Below the pieces are notes generated by a model. The model was given only the letters and a program-made list of their open reading frames with translations, ran no database searches and had not been told where the DNA came from. From Geobacter sp. AOG2 (lineage in GTDB: Bacteria > Desulfobacterota > Desulfuromonadia > Geobacterales > Pseudopelobacteraceae): a stretch of 64,000 nt of DNA. The stretch spans positions 2,236,158 through 2,300,157 of the forward strand of contig NZ_BLJA01000001.1 of NCBI RefSeq assembly GCF_019972295.1, written 5' to 3'. This document shows, piece by piece, positions 46,069-54,741 of this stretch. The position numbers and the translations under genes were made by a program. Numbering within the stretch: the stretch's first letter is position 1; each line of letters starts with the position of its first letter.

Positions 46069-46929
46069 TTATTCTGTTCCGGTATCCGCCAGGTATTGTC
46101 CTGCATGGTAGGAACTACGCACATAGGGGCCGCTCTCCACATGGATGAATCCCATATCACGGGCAATTTCCCGAAAACCCTCGAAAACCTCAGGCCGGAC
46201 ATACTCCTGCACCGGGTAATGGTTACGGCTGGGGGCCAGATACTGGCCGATGCTGAGATAGACGCAGCCTACCCCGCGCAGGTCGCCTAGCACCTGCACG
46301 ACCTCGTCTTCCGCCTCGCCCATCCCTAACATGATGCCCGACTTGACCGGGATTTCAGGCGCCAATTCCCGGCAGGTGCGAAGCACATCCAGCGAACGGC
46401 CATATTCGGCACCGCTACGGATATGGTACAGGCGCGGCACAGTCTCTACGTTATGGGCGACAATATCCGGCCCTGCGGCTATAACGGTTGCGAGATTTTG
46501 GCGGTCCCCCTGAAAATCCGGGATCAACGGCTCAATGCGCGTCATGGGCGAGGCGGTGCGAATGGCGGTTATAGTGGCAGCGTAGATGGAACCCCCACCG
46601 TCCGGCAAGTCGTCCCGCGTCGGGCTGGTGATCACTACGTGGGCAAGCCCCAAGCGGACAACCGCCTCGGCAACTCTGGCCGGTTCACCATTGTCCACCG
46701 GCCCTGGCCGCGTCTTGTCAATGTTGCAGAAGGAACAGTGCCGGGTACAGTGCCTTCCCAGGATCAGAAACGTGGCCTGGCCACAGCGGAAACATTCCGA
46801 GATATTGGGGCAGAGCGCTTGTTGGCAGACAGTGTTCAGGCGCAACTCTCCCAAGAGTGTCCTCATCCCGGCCTGTTCTTGCGGGTTGACGCGCTTTTGC
46901 AGCCACTCGGGTTTCCTCACGATTCTCAC
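46069..46929 (-). CDS. lipA: Lipoyl synthase
   Basis: A 286-residue radical-SAM enzyme that inserts two sulfurs into protein-bound octanoate. It has the auxiliary cluster motif CQQALCPNISEC (Cx4Cx5C) and the SAM cluster CTRHCSFC (CxxxCxxC), plus the final RSSYHAG with its conserved serine. The GTG at 46929 overlaps the stop codon of the upstream lipM-like gene, giving the family start VRIVRKPEW; an ATG 8 codons earlier is possible. It completes the glycine cleavage/lipoate gene set. Confidence 0.95.
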   Translation of the reverse strand: MRIVRKPEWLQKRVNPQEQAGMRTLLGELRLNTVCQQALCPNISECFRCGQATFLILGRHCTRHCSFCNIDKTRPGPVDNGEPARVAEAVVRLGLAHVVITSPTRDDLPDGGGSIYAATITAIRTASPMTRIEPLIPDFQGDRQNLATVIAAGPDIVAHNVETVPRLYHIRSGAEYGRSLDVLRTCRELAPEIPVKSGIMLGMGEAEDEVVQVLGDLRGVGCVYLSIGQYLAPSRNHYPVQEYVRPEVFEGFREIARDMGFIHVESGPYVRSSYHAGQYLADTGTE

Positions 46930-47744
46930 GATTCCACCCCTTCCAGATTCCATCGGTCCGTAGCATAGCGTCCCACCAGCAACTCCCCGACCAGAGAGCG
47001 TTCCTGCTCCGTGAGCGGTTGGGGCAACAAATTCACCGCGAGATTTTTGCAAAAGGCATCGAGAAGCTTCCGTCTCACCAGACCGTAATCCACAGGAATG
47101 CCGCATTGTTCCAAGCTGGTGGCGTCATCGGCCTGAAAGGTATTTCGATCCTTCATGAATGACAGCCCCGTAGCAGCCCGGTTCACCAATGGCAGCGATC
47201 CGTGTTGGAAGATGATCTTCTTCTGTCGGCGCTGGGCATTGCCGCCGATCTTTCTGCCCCGCACCAGAATGTCGAAACTCTCCTTGCCCGCAAAACAGAA
47301 GGCGGTCCGTTCCCCCAGATGCACGTCGGGGGATACGGCATCCAGGGCGTAGGAGGCCTCAAGCCCCAGATCGCGGTACAAGGTGATCAGAAATCCGGTC
47401 AACACACGGAAAGAATCCTTGATGGAAGAAGTGGCAGGTATCTGCTCCGGCGAACAGACCAAAGCATAGGTCACTTCGTCGGCGTGGTAGATCGCGCCGC
47501 CGCCGGTAAAGCGGCGCACGATAGGTACCCCTTCGAGCCGGCAGCGCTCAAGGTCCAATACCTCGGCCGCCTTCTGGAATCGCCCCAGAGACAGGGCTGA
47601 CGGTTGCCAGCCATACAGGCGCAGTACCGGCTGAGATCCGATCGGATCGAAAGAACGCAAAAGCGCCTCATCGATGGCCATGTTTTCCGGACCGGGACGC
47701 GGTACGTCCTCGATGAGGCGCCAAGTTGCCGCTGTGTCAGCCAT
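46926..47744 (-). CDS. lipM: Octanoyltransferase, LipM-like (BPL/LplA/LipB family)
   Basis: A 272-residue biotin/lipoate-ligase-fold protein. The motifs RRFTGGGAIYHADEVTYA and SFDILVRGRKIGGNAQRRQKKIIFQHGSL are those of LplA-like transferases. A cysteine at residue 150 (AFCFAGKESF), followed by the lysine loop GRKIGGNAQ, fits the LipM octanoyltransferase of Firmicutes, which uses a cysteine acyl intermediate. It passes octanoate from acyl carrier protein to GcvH, the substrate for LipA, whose gene overlaps its end. A lipoate ligase is the alternative. Confidence 0.85.
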   Translation of the reverse strand: MADTAATWRLIEDVPRPGPENMAIDEALLRSFDPIGSQPVLRLYGWQPSALSLGRFQKAAEVLDLERCRLEGVPIVRRFTGGGAIYHADEVTYALVCSPEQIPATSSIKDSFRVLTGFLITLYRDLGLEASYALDAVSPDVHLGERTAFCFAGKESFDILVRGRKIGGNAQRRQKKIIFQHGSLPLVNRAATGLSFMKDRNTFQADDATSLEQCGIPVDYGLVRRKLLDAFCKNLAVNLLPQPLTEQERSLVGELLVGRYATDRWNLEGVES

Positions 47745-47765
47745 CAGTGCCCGTACCGTTTCGTC

Positions 47766-49208
47766 TTACCCCTGGCAACAGACATTCTGCTCCCTGGCCG
47801 CCTTGGTCTCGTCCAGCCGCGAGACCGGCATGGTTAATGGCGCGTTCAAGAGCACCCGGGGATCACTCTCGGTGGCCTCGGCAGCCTCAATCATAACCTG
47901 GATAAAGGCGTCCATGGCAGCCTTGCTCTCAGTTTCGGTTGGCTCGATCATGATCGCTTCCTTGACGATCAGAGGGAAGTAGACCGTAGGAGGGTGATAC
48001 CCCCGGTCAATCAGAAACTTGGCGATATCTATGGCATGCACGCCGTGGGCCAGTTGCCGGGAGGCCGAGAACACGCACTCGTGCATGCAGGTCTGATCGT
48101 AAGGGAGATCATAGTAGGGTTTCAGGCGTTCCTTGATGTAGTTAGCGTTGAGCACGGCCTGCTCGGATACCTGGATCAACCCCTCGCGTCCCAACATGAT
48201 GATGTAGGCGTAAGCCCTGACCATAATGCCGAAGTTACCGTAAAAGTTGGCTGCTCGACCAATGGAACCGGGACTTGAGGTTTTAAGCGCAAAGGTTCCC
48301 TCGTCATCCATGACGATACGCGGCTGGGGCAAAAACGAGATCAAATCCTTCTTGACACCCACGGGGCCCGCGCCGGGACCGCCGCCGCCATGAGGCGTAC
48401 CGAAAGTTTTGTGAAGGTTGACGTGCACCACGTCAAAGCCTACGTCGCCCGGCTTGACCTTGCCCATGATAGCGTTCAGGTTGGCGCCGTCATAATACAT
48501 CAGCGCATCAAAAGAGTGGGCGATATCACTGATTTCCTTGATATGTGGATTGAACAGCCCCAGAGTGTTGGGGCAGGTCATCATCACCGCCGCCACCTCA
48601 TCGTTCATGGCCTGCCTGAACAGCTCCATGTCCATGTCACCGTAAGGCGCGGTCGGCACGGTGATGATCTCGTAGCCGGCGATGGCGGCGGAGGCCGGGT
48701 TGGTGCCGTGGGACGAATCAGGCACCACCACATATTTCTTCCTGTTGCCCTTGGCACGGTGGTAGGCGGAGATCAGCAGAATACCGGTCATCTCGCCATG
48801 AGCCCCAGCCAAGGGTTGAGTGGTGACCTCATCCATGCCGGTGATGTCGGCCAGCATCTGCCCCAGGTCGTAGAGCATCCCCAGGTTCCCCTGGCAAAAC
48901 TCTTCCCCCCCGGGCAAAAGAGCTGTCATGGGGTGGAAAGAGGCAAACAGGGTCGCAGAGTTCTCCAGCACTTTGGCATTGTACTTCATGGTACAGGAGC
49001 CGAGGGGGTAGAAATTGGTATCCACCGAAAAGTTGCGACGAGACAGGCGGGTGAAGTGTCGCACCAGATCCAGCTCCGACACCTCGGCCAAGCCGGCCGG
49101 CTCCTTACGTAGCAGCCCTTCCGGCAGAGCGAGAGCCGAAGGCACGTCCGAGGCCGGTAGTTTTACGCCTCTACGGCCGGGAACGGATTGTTCGTAGATA
49201 AGTTCCAT
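47766..49208 (-). CDS. gcvPB: Glycine dehydrogenase (decarboxylating) subunit 2
   Basis: A 480-residue PLP enzyme, the second half of split glycine decarboxylase (P protein). The PLP lysine is in VNLHKTFGTPHGGGGPGAGPVG, and the cofactor loop DSSHGTNPASAAIAGY is clear. With GcvPA it forms the P protein that decarboxylates glycine and passes the aminomethyl group to lipoyl-GcvH. It starts 32 bases after gcvPA. The lipM-like gene starts 21 bases after its end. Confidence 0.96.
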   Translation of the reverse strand: MELIYEQSVPGRRGVKLPASDVPSALALPEGLLRKEPAGLAEVSELDLVRHFTRLSRRNFSVDTNFYPLGSCTMKYNAKVLENSATLFASFHPMTALLPGGEEFCQGNLGMLYDLGQMLADITGMDEVTTQPLAGAHGEMTGILLISAYHRAKGNRKKYVVVPDSSHGTNPASAAIAGYEIITVPTAPYGDMDMELFRQAMNDEVAAVMMTCPNTLGLFNPHIKEISDIAHSFDALMYYDGANLNAIMGKVKPGDVGFDVVHVNLHKTFGTPHGGGGPGAGPVGVKKDLISFLPQPRIVMDDEGTFALKTSSPGSIGRAANFYGNFGIMVRAYAYIIMLGREGLIQVSEQAVLNANYIKERLKPYYDLPYDQTCMHECVFSASRQLAHGVHAIDIAKFLIDRGYHPPTVYFPLIVKEAIMIEPTETESKAAMDAFIQVMIEAAEATESDPRVLLNAPLTMPVSRLDETKAAREQNVCCQG

Positions 49209-49240
49209 AAGATTGTCTCTCCAAGATCAGAAATACCCTA

Positions 49241-50581
49241 TTACAGCTCAGCCCGCAGCACATCGGCCAACCGGTCGATCTCTTTTTTCGTTCTCTTCTC
49301 GGTGACCGTCACCACCAGGGCGTTGGCTGAATCCTCATAGTAATCCCCCAACGGCACACCGACGGCAATGCCTTGTCTTAGCAATTCCGTCACAACCGGT
49401 GCGGCTGGCTTGGGCAGGAATACCGTAAACTCATTAAAGGTCGGCGCCGATTGCAGCACCGCCACACCTGGAATTGTGGAAAGGCACGCCTTGGCGTACT
49501 CGGCCTTGTCACGGTTGAGGCGGGCCAGTTCGGCCAGACCTTCCCTACCCACGGACGACAGGAAGATCAGGCCGCGCAGGGCGCACAGTCCCTGATTGCT
49601 ACAGATATTGGAGGTGGCCTTGTGACGTTTGATGTGCTGTTCGCGGGCCTGGAGGGTCAACACGAAGCCGCGCTTGCCGTTCTTGTCAACGGTTTCGCCG
49701 ACGATGCGGCCCGGCATGTTGCGAATAAAAGCTTTTTTTGCAGCGATAAAGCCGAAGGAGGGGCCGCCGAAGGAGAGCGGGTTACCCAGGCTCTGGCCGT
49801 CCCCCACGGCGATATCGACCCCCATCTCGCCAGGAGACATGATAAGGCCTAGTGAGACCGGATAGACAGAAGCCACCAGCAGGGCTCCCACGGCGTGGAC
49901 CTGGGCCGCCAGAGGGCTCATGTCCTCGATGCAGCCGAAGAAGTTGGGATTCTGCACCAGCACGGCCGCAACCCGCTCATCCAGGCAGGCGGCCAGAGCG
50001 ACGTGGTTCAGAAGGCCGTCCAGGGGAGCGATCTCCACCACCTCCACATCCTGATTGTAGAGGTAGGTCTTGAGCACCTGCCGCGAGAAGGGATTGACGC
50101 AGCCATCCACCACGATCCGGTTGCGACCGGTCACCCTCAGGGCCATCATGGCGGCCTCGGCGCAGGCGGTGGCGCCGTCGTAGAGCGAAGCGTTGGACAC
50201 ATCCAGTCCGGTCAGGCGACAGATTGCTGTTTGGTATTCGAACAAGGCCTGCAAGGTCCCCTGTGAGCATTCCGGCTGATAGGGGGTGTAGGCGGTGTAG
50301 AACTCGGCCCGGCCCGAAAGATGATCGACCACGGCAGGGATGATATGGTCGTAAAAACCGCCCCCAATGAAATTGACCATGGCGGCGCTATTGTCGGAGG
50401 CAATGGCTTGCATCCGGGTAAAGGTCTCGAATTCGGACATGCCGGAGGGGATATTGAAGGTCTTGGCACGCAATTCAGACGGGATCGGGGCAAACAGCTC
50501 CTCGACGCTGGAAACGCCGACAACCGAGAGCATTTCCTTGATCTCTTCCGGTGTATGGGGGCAGTAATGGCTGTCGTTCAT
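49241..50581 (-). CDS. gcvPA: Glycine dehydrogenase (decarboxylating) subunit 1
   Basis: A 446-residue subunit of the split P protein. Typical segments are [25 protein letters not shown] at the N-terminus, [18 protein letters not shown] and [23 protein letters not shown]. The split GcvPA/GcvPB form is usual in Firmicutes, Thermotoga and Geobacter relatives. It lies 23 bases after gcvH. Confidence 0.96.
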   Translation of the reverse strand: MNDSHYCPHTPEEIKEMLSVVGVSSVEELFAPIPSELRAKTFNIPSGMSEFETFTRMQAIASDNSAAMVNFIGGGFYDHIIPAVVDHLSGRAEFYTAYTPYQPECSQGTLQALFEYQTAICRLTGLDVSNASLYDGATACAEAAMMALRVTGRNRIVVDGCVNPFSRQVLKTYLYNQDVEVVEIAPLDGLLNHVALAACLDERVAAVLVQNPNFFGCIEDMSPLAAQVHAVGALLVASVYPVSLGLIMSPGEMGVDIAVGDGQSLGNPLSFGGPSFGFIAAKKAFIRNMPGRIVGETVDKNGKRGFVLTLQAREQHIKRHKATSNICSNQGLCALRGLIFLSSVGREGLAELARLNRDKAEYAKACLSTIPGVAVLQSAPTFNEFTVFLPKPAAPVVTELLRQGIAVGVPLGDYYEDSANALVVTVTEKRTKKEIDRLADVLRAEL

Positions 50582-50604
50582 GAATAAACTCTCCTGGAAA
50601 AAAG

Positions 50605-50976
50605 CTACACCGTTTTCAGATAGTCGTCGTACTGTTCCCGGGTCATCAGATTCTTCAACTCCGCCTCGTCGGCGATCTCCACCCAGGCCAGCCAGCCGGC
50701 GTCTTCCGCACTTTCGTTGACGATCTCCGGGGCATCGTTCAAGGCTTCATTGATCTTGACCACCTTGCCGGAAATCGGCGAATAGATATCGCTGGCCGCC
50801 TTGACCGATTCAATGGCCCCCAGCATATCGAACTGCTTGACTACCTTGCCCATGGCGGGCAGTTCAACAAAGGTGATGTCTCCCAGTTCATGGGCGGCGT
50901 GTTCGCTGATGCCGACCGCGCCGATCCCGTCCTTTACCTTGACCCATTCGTGTTCTTTGGTAAAATAGATGCTCAT
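50605..50976 (-). CDS. gcvH: Glycine cleavage system H protein
   Basis: A 123-residue lipoyl carrier. The lysine that takes the lipoyl group is in [14 protein letters not shown]. The N-terminus is [14 protein letters not shown], with AAAGGAGG 8 bases upstream, so the ATG at 50976 is the start although the frame is open further upstream. It shuttles the aminomethyl group between the P, T and L proteins. It also is the likely first target of the LipM-like enzyme. The 5' side holds repeat copy 4. Confidence 0.96.
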   Translation of the reverse strand: MSIYFTKEHEWVKVKDGIGAVGISEHAAHELGDITFVELPAMGKVVKQFDMLGAIESVKAASDIYSPISGKVVKINEALNDAPEIVNESAEDAGWLAWVEIADEAELKNLMTREQYDDYLKTV

Positions 50977-51012
50977 GTCGGTACGACCTCCTTTAAGATA
51001 AAAAATCTGCAA

Positions 51013-51136
51013 AATCCACCGCAGAAACAGAGAAAAAACTTGGAACACAGCAAACAAACAACTCTTGATAATAGCTTTACCCAAAAATGTTATTTTTCTT
51101 TTCTTCTGTGCAGTGTCTCCGCGTCTCTGTGGCAAA
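51013..51136. repeat. Imperfect inverted repeat, copy 4 of a dispersed family
   Basis: The left arm runs through CCACCGCAGAAACAGAGAAA (from 51017), and the right arm through GTGTCTCCGCGTCTCTGTGG (51113-51132). It fills most of the gap between gcvT and gcvH. The right arm is nearly the same as the right arm of copy 2. Confidence 0.7.
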
Positions 51137-51161
51137 TTATGTCCTAAACTCTGCCTAAACT

Positions 51162-52253
51162 TTACGACCTGAGCGACCCGCCCCGGTAGAAGGGAAGCTC
51201 GCAGATCGTGGCTTCCATGCTGACCCGTTCATGAATGATGGTAAGCGGCGTACCGACCGTGGCCAGGTCCGGCTTGACGAACCCCAGGCCGACGCCACGA
51301 CCAAGCATGGGGGAAAAGACCCCACTGGTCACCGTACCGACGTTCTCACCGCCGAAACACAATTCGTAATGATGGCGCGGTGAGCGGCGACTGTTCACCT
51401 CAAAGGCCACCTTTCTGCGGGCCACGCCTTCTTCCTTCTGGCGCAGCAGGGACGCCTTGCCGACAAAGTCCCTGGTCAGGTCCACAAACCCCTCCAACCC
51501 GGCCTCCATTGGCGTGGTCGCCTCGTCGATGTCGCTGCCATAGAGCGAATAGCCCACCTCAAGGCGCAGCACGTCCCGGGCTCCCAACCCGGCGGGTCTG
51601 ACCCGTTCATCTTTCAGCAGCAGGTCCCACAACTCGCCCACCTTGTCCGAAGGGATGAATATCTCATAACCAAGTTCGCCGGTATAACCGGTGCGGCTGA
51701 TAATGGCCTCCACACCCAGAAGGTTCAAGGTGATGAACCTGAAGTAAGGGATGGCGGCGATTTCTGTGCCAAAGGCCGCTACCATGACATCGCGGGAGAG
51801 CGGCCCCTGAACATCCAGTTTCCCGGTACCGGCGGAGATATCGGTGAAGATTCCCCCCTTCAATCTGTCGTTTATGACGACAAAATCATTAGTGGCGGTG
51901 GCCGCATTGACTACGATCATAGCCTTGTCGTCAGCCATACGAAAAACAATAAGATCGTCAATGATGCCACCGTCTGCGTTGAGCAGGAAGCCGTAACGCG
52001 AACGGCCTACCGGAATTGTCGTAACCGAAAAGGTAAATACCTCATTCAGGCCGCCGGCCACAAAATCCCCCTCAAAGAGAAATTCTCCCATGTGGCAGAT
52101 ATCGAAGAGCGCCGCCTTGGCACGACACCATGCATGTTCGGCAATGATCCCTTCATACTGGATCGGCATGTTCCAACCACCGAAGGGCGCCATCAGCGCC
52201 TTGAGTGCCTCGTGCCGCCCGCAAAGCGGCGTTACTCTGAGCTGTTCATCCAT
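51162..52253 (-). CDS. gcvT: Glycine cleavage system T protein (aminomethyltransferase)
   Basis: A 363-residue folate enzyme that releases ammonia from aminomethyl-lipoyl-GcvH and makes methylene-THF. It has the N-terminal MPIQYEGIIAEH segment, the DICHMGEF motif, ISRTGYTGELGYEIFI and GLGARDVLRLEVGYSLYG, all diagnostic. The ATG at 52253 (MDEQLRVTPLCGRH) has GGGAGAG upstream. It leads the gcvT-gcvH-gcvPA-gcvPB-lipM-lipA series. No glycine riboswitch motif is seen in its 5' leader. Confidence 0.95.
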   Translation of the reverse strand: MDEQLRVTPLCGRHEALKALMAPFGGWNMPIQYEGIIAEHAWCRAKAALFDICHMGEFLFEGDFVAGGLNEVFTFSVTTIPVGRSRYGFLLNADGGIIDDLIVFRMADDKAMIVVNAATATNDFVVINDRLKGGIFTDISAGTGKLDVQGPLSRDVMVAAFGTEIAAIPYFRFITLNLLGVEAIISRTGYTGELGYEIFIPSDKVGELWDLLLKDERVRPAGLGARDVLRLEVGYSLYGSDIDEATTPMEAGLEGFVDLTRDFVGKASLLRQKEEGVARRKVAFEVNSRRSPRHHYELCFGGENVGTVTSGVFSPMLGRGVGLGFVKPDLATVGTPLTIIHERVSMEATICELPFYRGGSLRS

Positions 52254-52275
52254 GATTCGTCTCTCCCGGTATCTC

Positions 52276-52364
52276 AAGAAGTGGCGCAGGGCAAGCCCCT
52301 ATCGGCTTCTCTATTTTTTCCGCATGGTAGAGGAATTGCGGCGTATACGCAACTCGAAAAATAG
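52276..52364 (-). promoter_or_regulatory. Structured leader upstream of gcvT, unidentified
   Basis: Two foldbacks are present. One runs 52276-52310 (AGAAG...CTTCT with inner GGGC/GCCC). The other spans 52311-52364 with outer CTATTTTTT/AAAAATAG arms and an inner GAATTGCG/CGCAACTC. They lie directly before the gcvT start. I see no known riboswitch core. They could be the end of an upstream transcript or a regulatory leader. Confidence 0.3.
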
Positions 52365-52435
52365 AAAAATGAGATGCCCGATAACAACTGTTTTATTTGA
52401 TAAAATCAGGAATTATGCATAGAAATTTGCTGACA

Positions 52436-52453
52436 CGCCCCCGAATGGGGGCG
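52436..52453. repeat. Short perfect GC hairpin
   Basis: CGCCCCC (52436-52442) and GGGGGCG (52447-52453) around a GAAT loop. No T run follows, so it is not a standard terminator. It lies between gcvT and the two-component fragments. Confidence 0.6.
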
Positions 52454-52555
52454 CGAATTCCATTCAAAACCGTGAGTTCGCGCCGTGAGGCCCTTTTCTG
52501 CACGCTCCCTCTGCACACTGCTTCGTTATTCAAAAACAACACAAATGAAATGAAT

Positions 52556-52687
52556 ATCCCGGCACCGGCATTGGTCTTGCACTCAATAACAAATATTGCT
52601 TATGGAATTACTGGTGGAGAAATTCGGTTCGAATCCGAGCAGGATACAGGATCAGACACCCTTTTCAGCCTGTCGTCAGATGAATAG
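52556..52687 (+). pseudogene. Remnant of a histidine kinase C-terminus
   Basis: A frame ending in GGEIRFESEQDTGSDTLFSL is the usual end of a sensor-kinase ATPase domain. The part before it (ALVLHSITNIAYGI) aligns with the G-box helix but lacks GLGL, and no H, N or D boxes precede it. This is a decayed fragment, probably of the same locus as the next fragment. Confidence 0.55.
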
Positions 52688-52727
52688 ACAGATCCTGTTT
52701 TTCGCCAGTTGACGAGTTTTAGGAGGT

Positions 52728-52934
52728 TCATGCATGGTGTTCCCTTGCTTCAAAGCAGCAGGAATTCTGTTGGTCGAGGACAATCCCTCCGATGTCAGTC
52801 TGTTGATGGAACCACCAAAGGGCTTAAAACCATTCAACAACATCAATATGGTCGAAGCCGGCAGCCGGGCCGTTACCTTCCTATGTTGCAGAAGGGTAGA
52901 TACCCCGGCGGCACTGAAGCTTACCGAAATGTGA
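52728..52934 (+). pseudogene. Frameshifted and truncated response regulator
   Basis: A strong ribosome site AGGAGG precedes ATG at 52728, but the frame that carries receiver motifs (GILLVEDNPSDVSLLME; NNINMVEAGSRAVTFL) starts only after a shift of about one base, near 52765. It ends before the phosphoacceptor aspartate. It looks like a Rcp1-type receiver broken by frameshift and truncation. A short functional protein is unlikely. The intact REC-GGDEF-EAL gene follows directly. Confidence 0.55.
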
Positions 52935-52944
52935 GTTCATTGCC

Positions 52945-54654
52945 ATGCCCTACGCCGAAATAATCAGAGTGCTCTTGATTGAAGATAATCCCGCCGACGT
53001 GCGACTACTGAGAGCATGTTTCTCGGAACTAACGGATGTGCTCTTTCTAGTCCACGATGCCGGCAGCATTGCATCTGCGGTGCGCCTCGTCTCGGAGAAG
53101 CACTTCGACATCATCCTCCTCGATCTCTCGCTGCCCGACAGCATCGGCCTTGAAACGCTACGCCACATGCACACCCAGGCCCCCGATATCCCTATCATCG
53201 TCCTGACCGACATAGCCGACGACGCCCTGGCCCTCACCGCCATGCGGCACGGCGCCCAGGATTATCTGCTCAAGGGACAGTTCGACATCAATCTGCTCAG
53301 CCGAGCCATCCGTTACACTATCGAACGTAAGCGGGCCGAGGCGGAGATCAAAAAGCTGGCCTACTACGATACCCTGACCGGGCTCCCCAACCGGGTTCTA
53401 TTCGGTGACCGGCTCAAACAGGCTATTGCCATGACAGAACGAGACAAAAAGGGCTTGGCGCTTCTGTACCTTGACCTTGACCAGTTCAAACGCGTAAATG
53501 ACACCTTGGGGCACGCCTACGGCGACCGCCTGCTAAAGATTTGTGCCGACCGTATCCAGGGGTGCCTGCGTAGCTCCGACACCGTTGCCCGCATTGGCGG
53601 CGACGAGTTCGTCATCATCCTGCCTCTGCTTTCAGGAGGTGACGATGTTTCCAGGGTTGCGGACAAGATCCTTGAAAACCTCAATAAGTCGGTTCAATTC
53701 GAGAACCACACCATTTACACCAGTGCCAGCATCGGTATCGCGCTGCACCCCGAAAATGGTGCAACGGTTGACGAACTGCTGAAAAACGCCGACATTGCCA
53801 TGTATCAGGCCAAGGAGAAGGGCCGGAACAACTATCAGTTCTATTCCGAAAAGATGAATGAGCAGGCGCTTGCACGGCAGGTGATTGAGTCAAGCCTGCG
53901 TCAGGCCGTGGCACGAAATGAGTTTTTCCTGGTATACCAACCGCTTTTCGACATCGCAAGCCGCACGATCATCGGATTTGAAGCCCTGATCCGCTGGCGG
54001 CACCCACAACACGGGGACATGCTTCCGCCCCAATTCATCGACGTCGCCGAAGAAACCGGCATGATTATCGCCATCGGCGAGTGGGTCCTGCGGACAGCGT
54101 GCCGTCAGGCCCGGCAATGGCAAAACGGTGGTTCGGACCGCTTGCGCATATCTGTCAACGTCTCGGCTGGCCAATTTAAACACGACAGGTTCCTTGACAT
54201 CGTCGAAGCGGCCCTGAAGGAATCCAGCCTGCCACCCGGTTGCCTTGAGCTTGACCTAACCGAGAGCACTATCATGGAACGGGGTGAAAGGAACATCCAC
54301 GTTCTGACGAAACTCAAGGAAATGGGGGTTTCCCTGGCCATTGACGACTTCGGCACCGGCTATTCTTCCCTCTCGTACCTCAAGCACTTTCCCATCGACC
54401 GGGTCAAGATCGACGGAGCCTTTGTGCGGGATATCGCCCCCGACGGTGAAAATGCGGCCATCGCCGAGGCGATCATCTTTATGGCCCACTCCCTCAAGCT
54501 CAACGTGGTGGCCGAAGGGGTCGAGCAGGAGAAACAGTATTCGTTCCTTCACAGCCGCAACTGCGATGAACTGCAAGGGTTCCTGATGAGCCGACCCTTG
54601 CTGCCGGAAGACATCGCGCCGCTCCTGCGCACCTATACCATCTTAACGCATTAG
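52945..54654 (+). CDS. REC-GGDEF-EAL c-di-GMP turnover protein
   Basis: A 569-residue protein: receiver domain (VLLIEDNPADVRLL; D in IILLDLSLPD), GGDEF domain (RIGGDEFVIIL with an intact inhibitory site RSSD five residues upstream), and EAL domain (EALIRW, LTESTIM, IDDFGTGYSSLSYLK, AEGVEQEKQ). Both catalytic sets look intact, so it could make and break c-di-GMP. Phosphorylation of the receiver would set the balance. It starts just after the two-component fragments, which may have been its original partners. Confidence 0.92.
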   Translation: MPYAEIIRVLLIEDNPADVRLLRACFSELTDVLFLVHDAGSIASAVRLVSEKHFDIILLDLSLPDSIGLETLRHMHTQAPDIPIIVLTDIADDALALTAMRHGAQDYLLKGQFDINLLSRAIRYTIERKRAEAEIKKLAYYDTLTGLPNRVLFGDRLKQAIAMTERDKKGLALLYLDLDQFKRVNDTLGHAYGDRLLKICADRIQGCLRSSDTVARIGGDEFVIILPLLSGGDDVSRVADKILENLNKSVQFENHTIYTSASIGIALHPENGATVDELLKNADIAMYQAKEKGRNNYQFYSEKMNEQALARQVIESSLRQAVARNEFFLVYQPLFDIASRTIIGFEALIRWRHPQHGDMLPPQFIDVAEETGMIIAIGEWVLRTACRQARQWQNGGSDRLRISVNVSAGQFKHDRFLDIVEAALKESSLPPGCLELDLTESTIMERGERNIHVLTKLKEMGVSLAIDDFGTGYSSLSYLKHFPIDRVKIDGAFVRDIAPDGENAAIAEAIIFMAHSLKLNVVAEGVEQEKQYSFLHSRNCDELQGFLMSRPLLPEDIAPLLRTYTILTH

Positions 54655-54658
54655 TGCG

Positions 54659-54685
54659 TTTCCGTCCGGAGCTTCCGGATGGAAA
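54659..54685. terminator. Hairpin between the convergent c-di-GMP and aroF genes
   Basis: TTTCCGTCCGGA (54659-54670) pairs with TCCGGATGGAAA (54674-54685) with one wobble and a 3-base loop. A smaller AACGCA/TGCGTT stem lies just before it at 54645-54660. No long T run follows, so a bidirectional or weak terminator is likely. Confidence 0.6.
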
Positions 54686-54741
54686 CTAGTTATAACGCCG
54701 TGGCGCCCCGTGCGTTTTTTTGCCGATGGGACGCCACCTCT

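Noticed and set aside
52254-52420. Glycine riboswitch upstream of gcvT
   Set aside because: Hairpins are present but the conserved glycine-aptamer core and tandem layout are not seen.
52612-52655. TPsiC-arm-like sequence GGTTCGAATCC suggesting a tRNA
   Set aside because: The 5' side has no matching acceptor, D or anticodon arms at the right distance. The bases code for the sensor-kinase end GGEIRFESEQ in a plus-strand frame.
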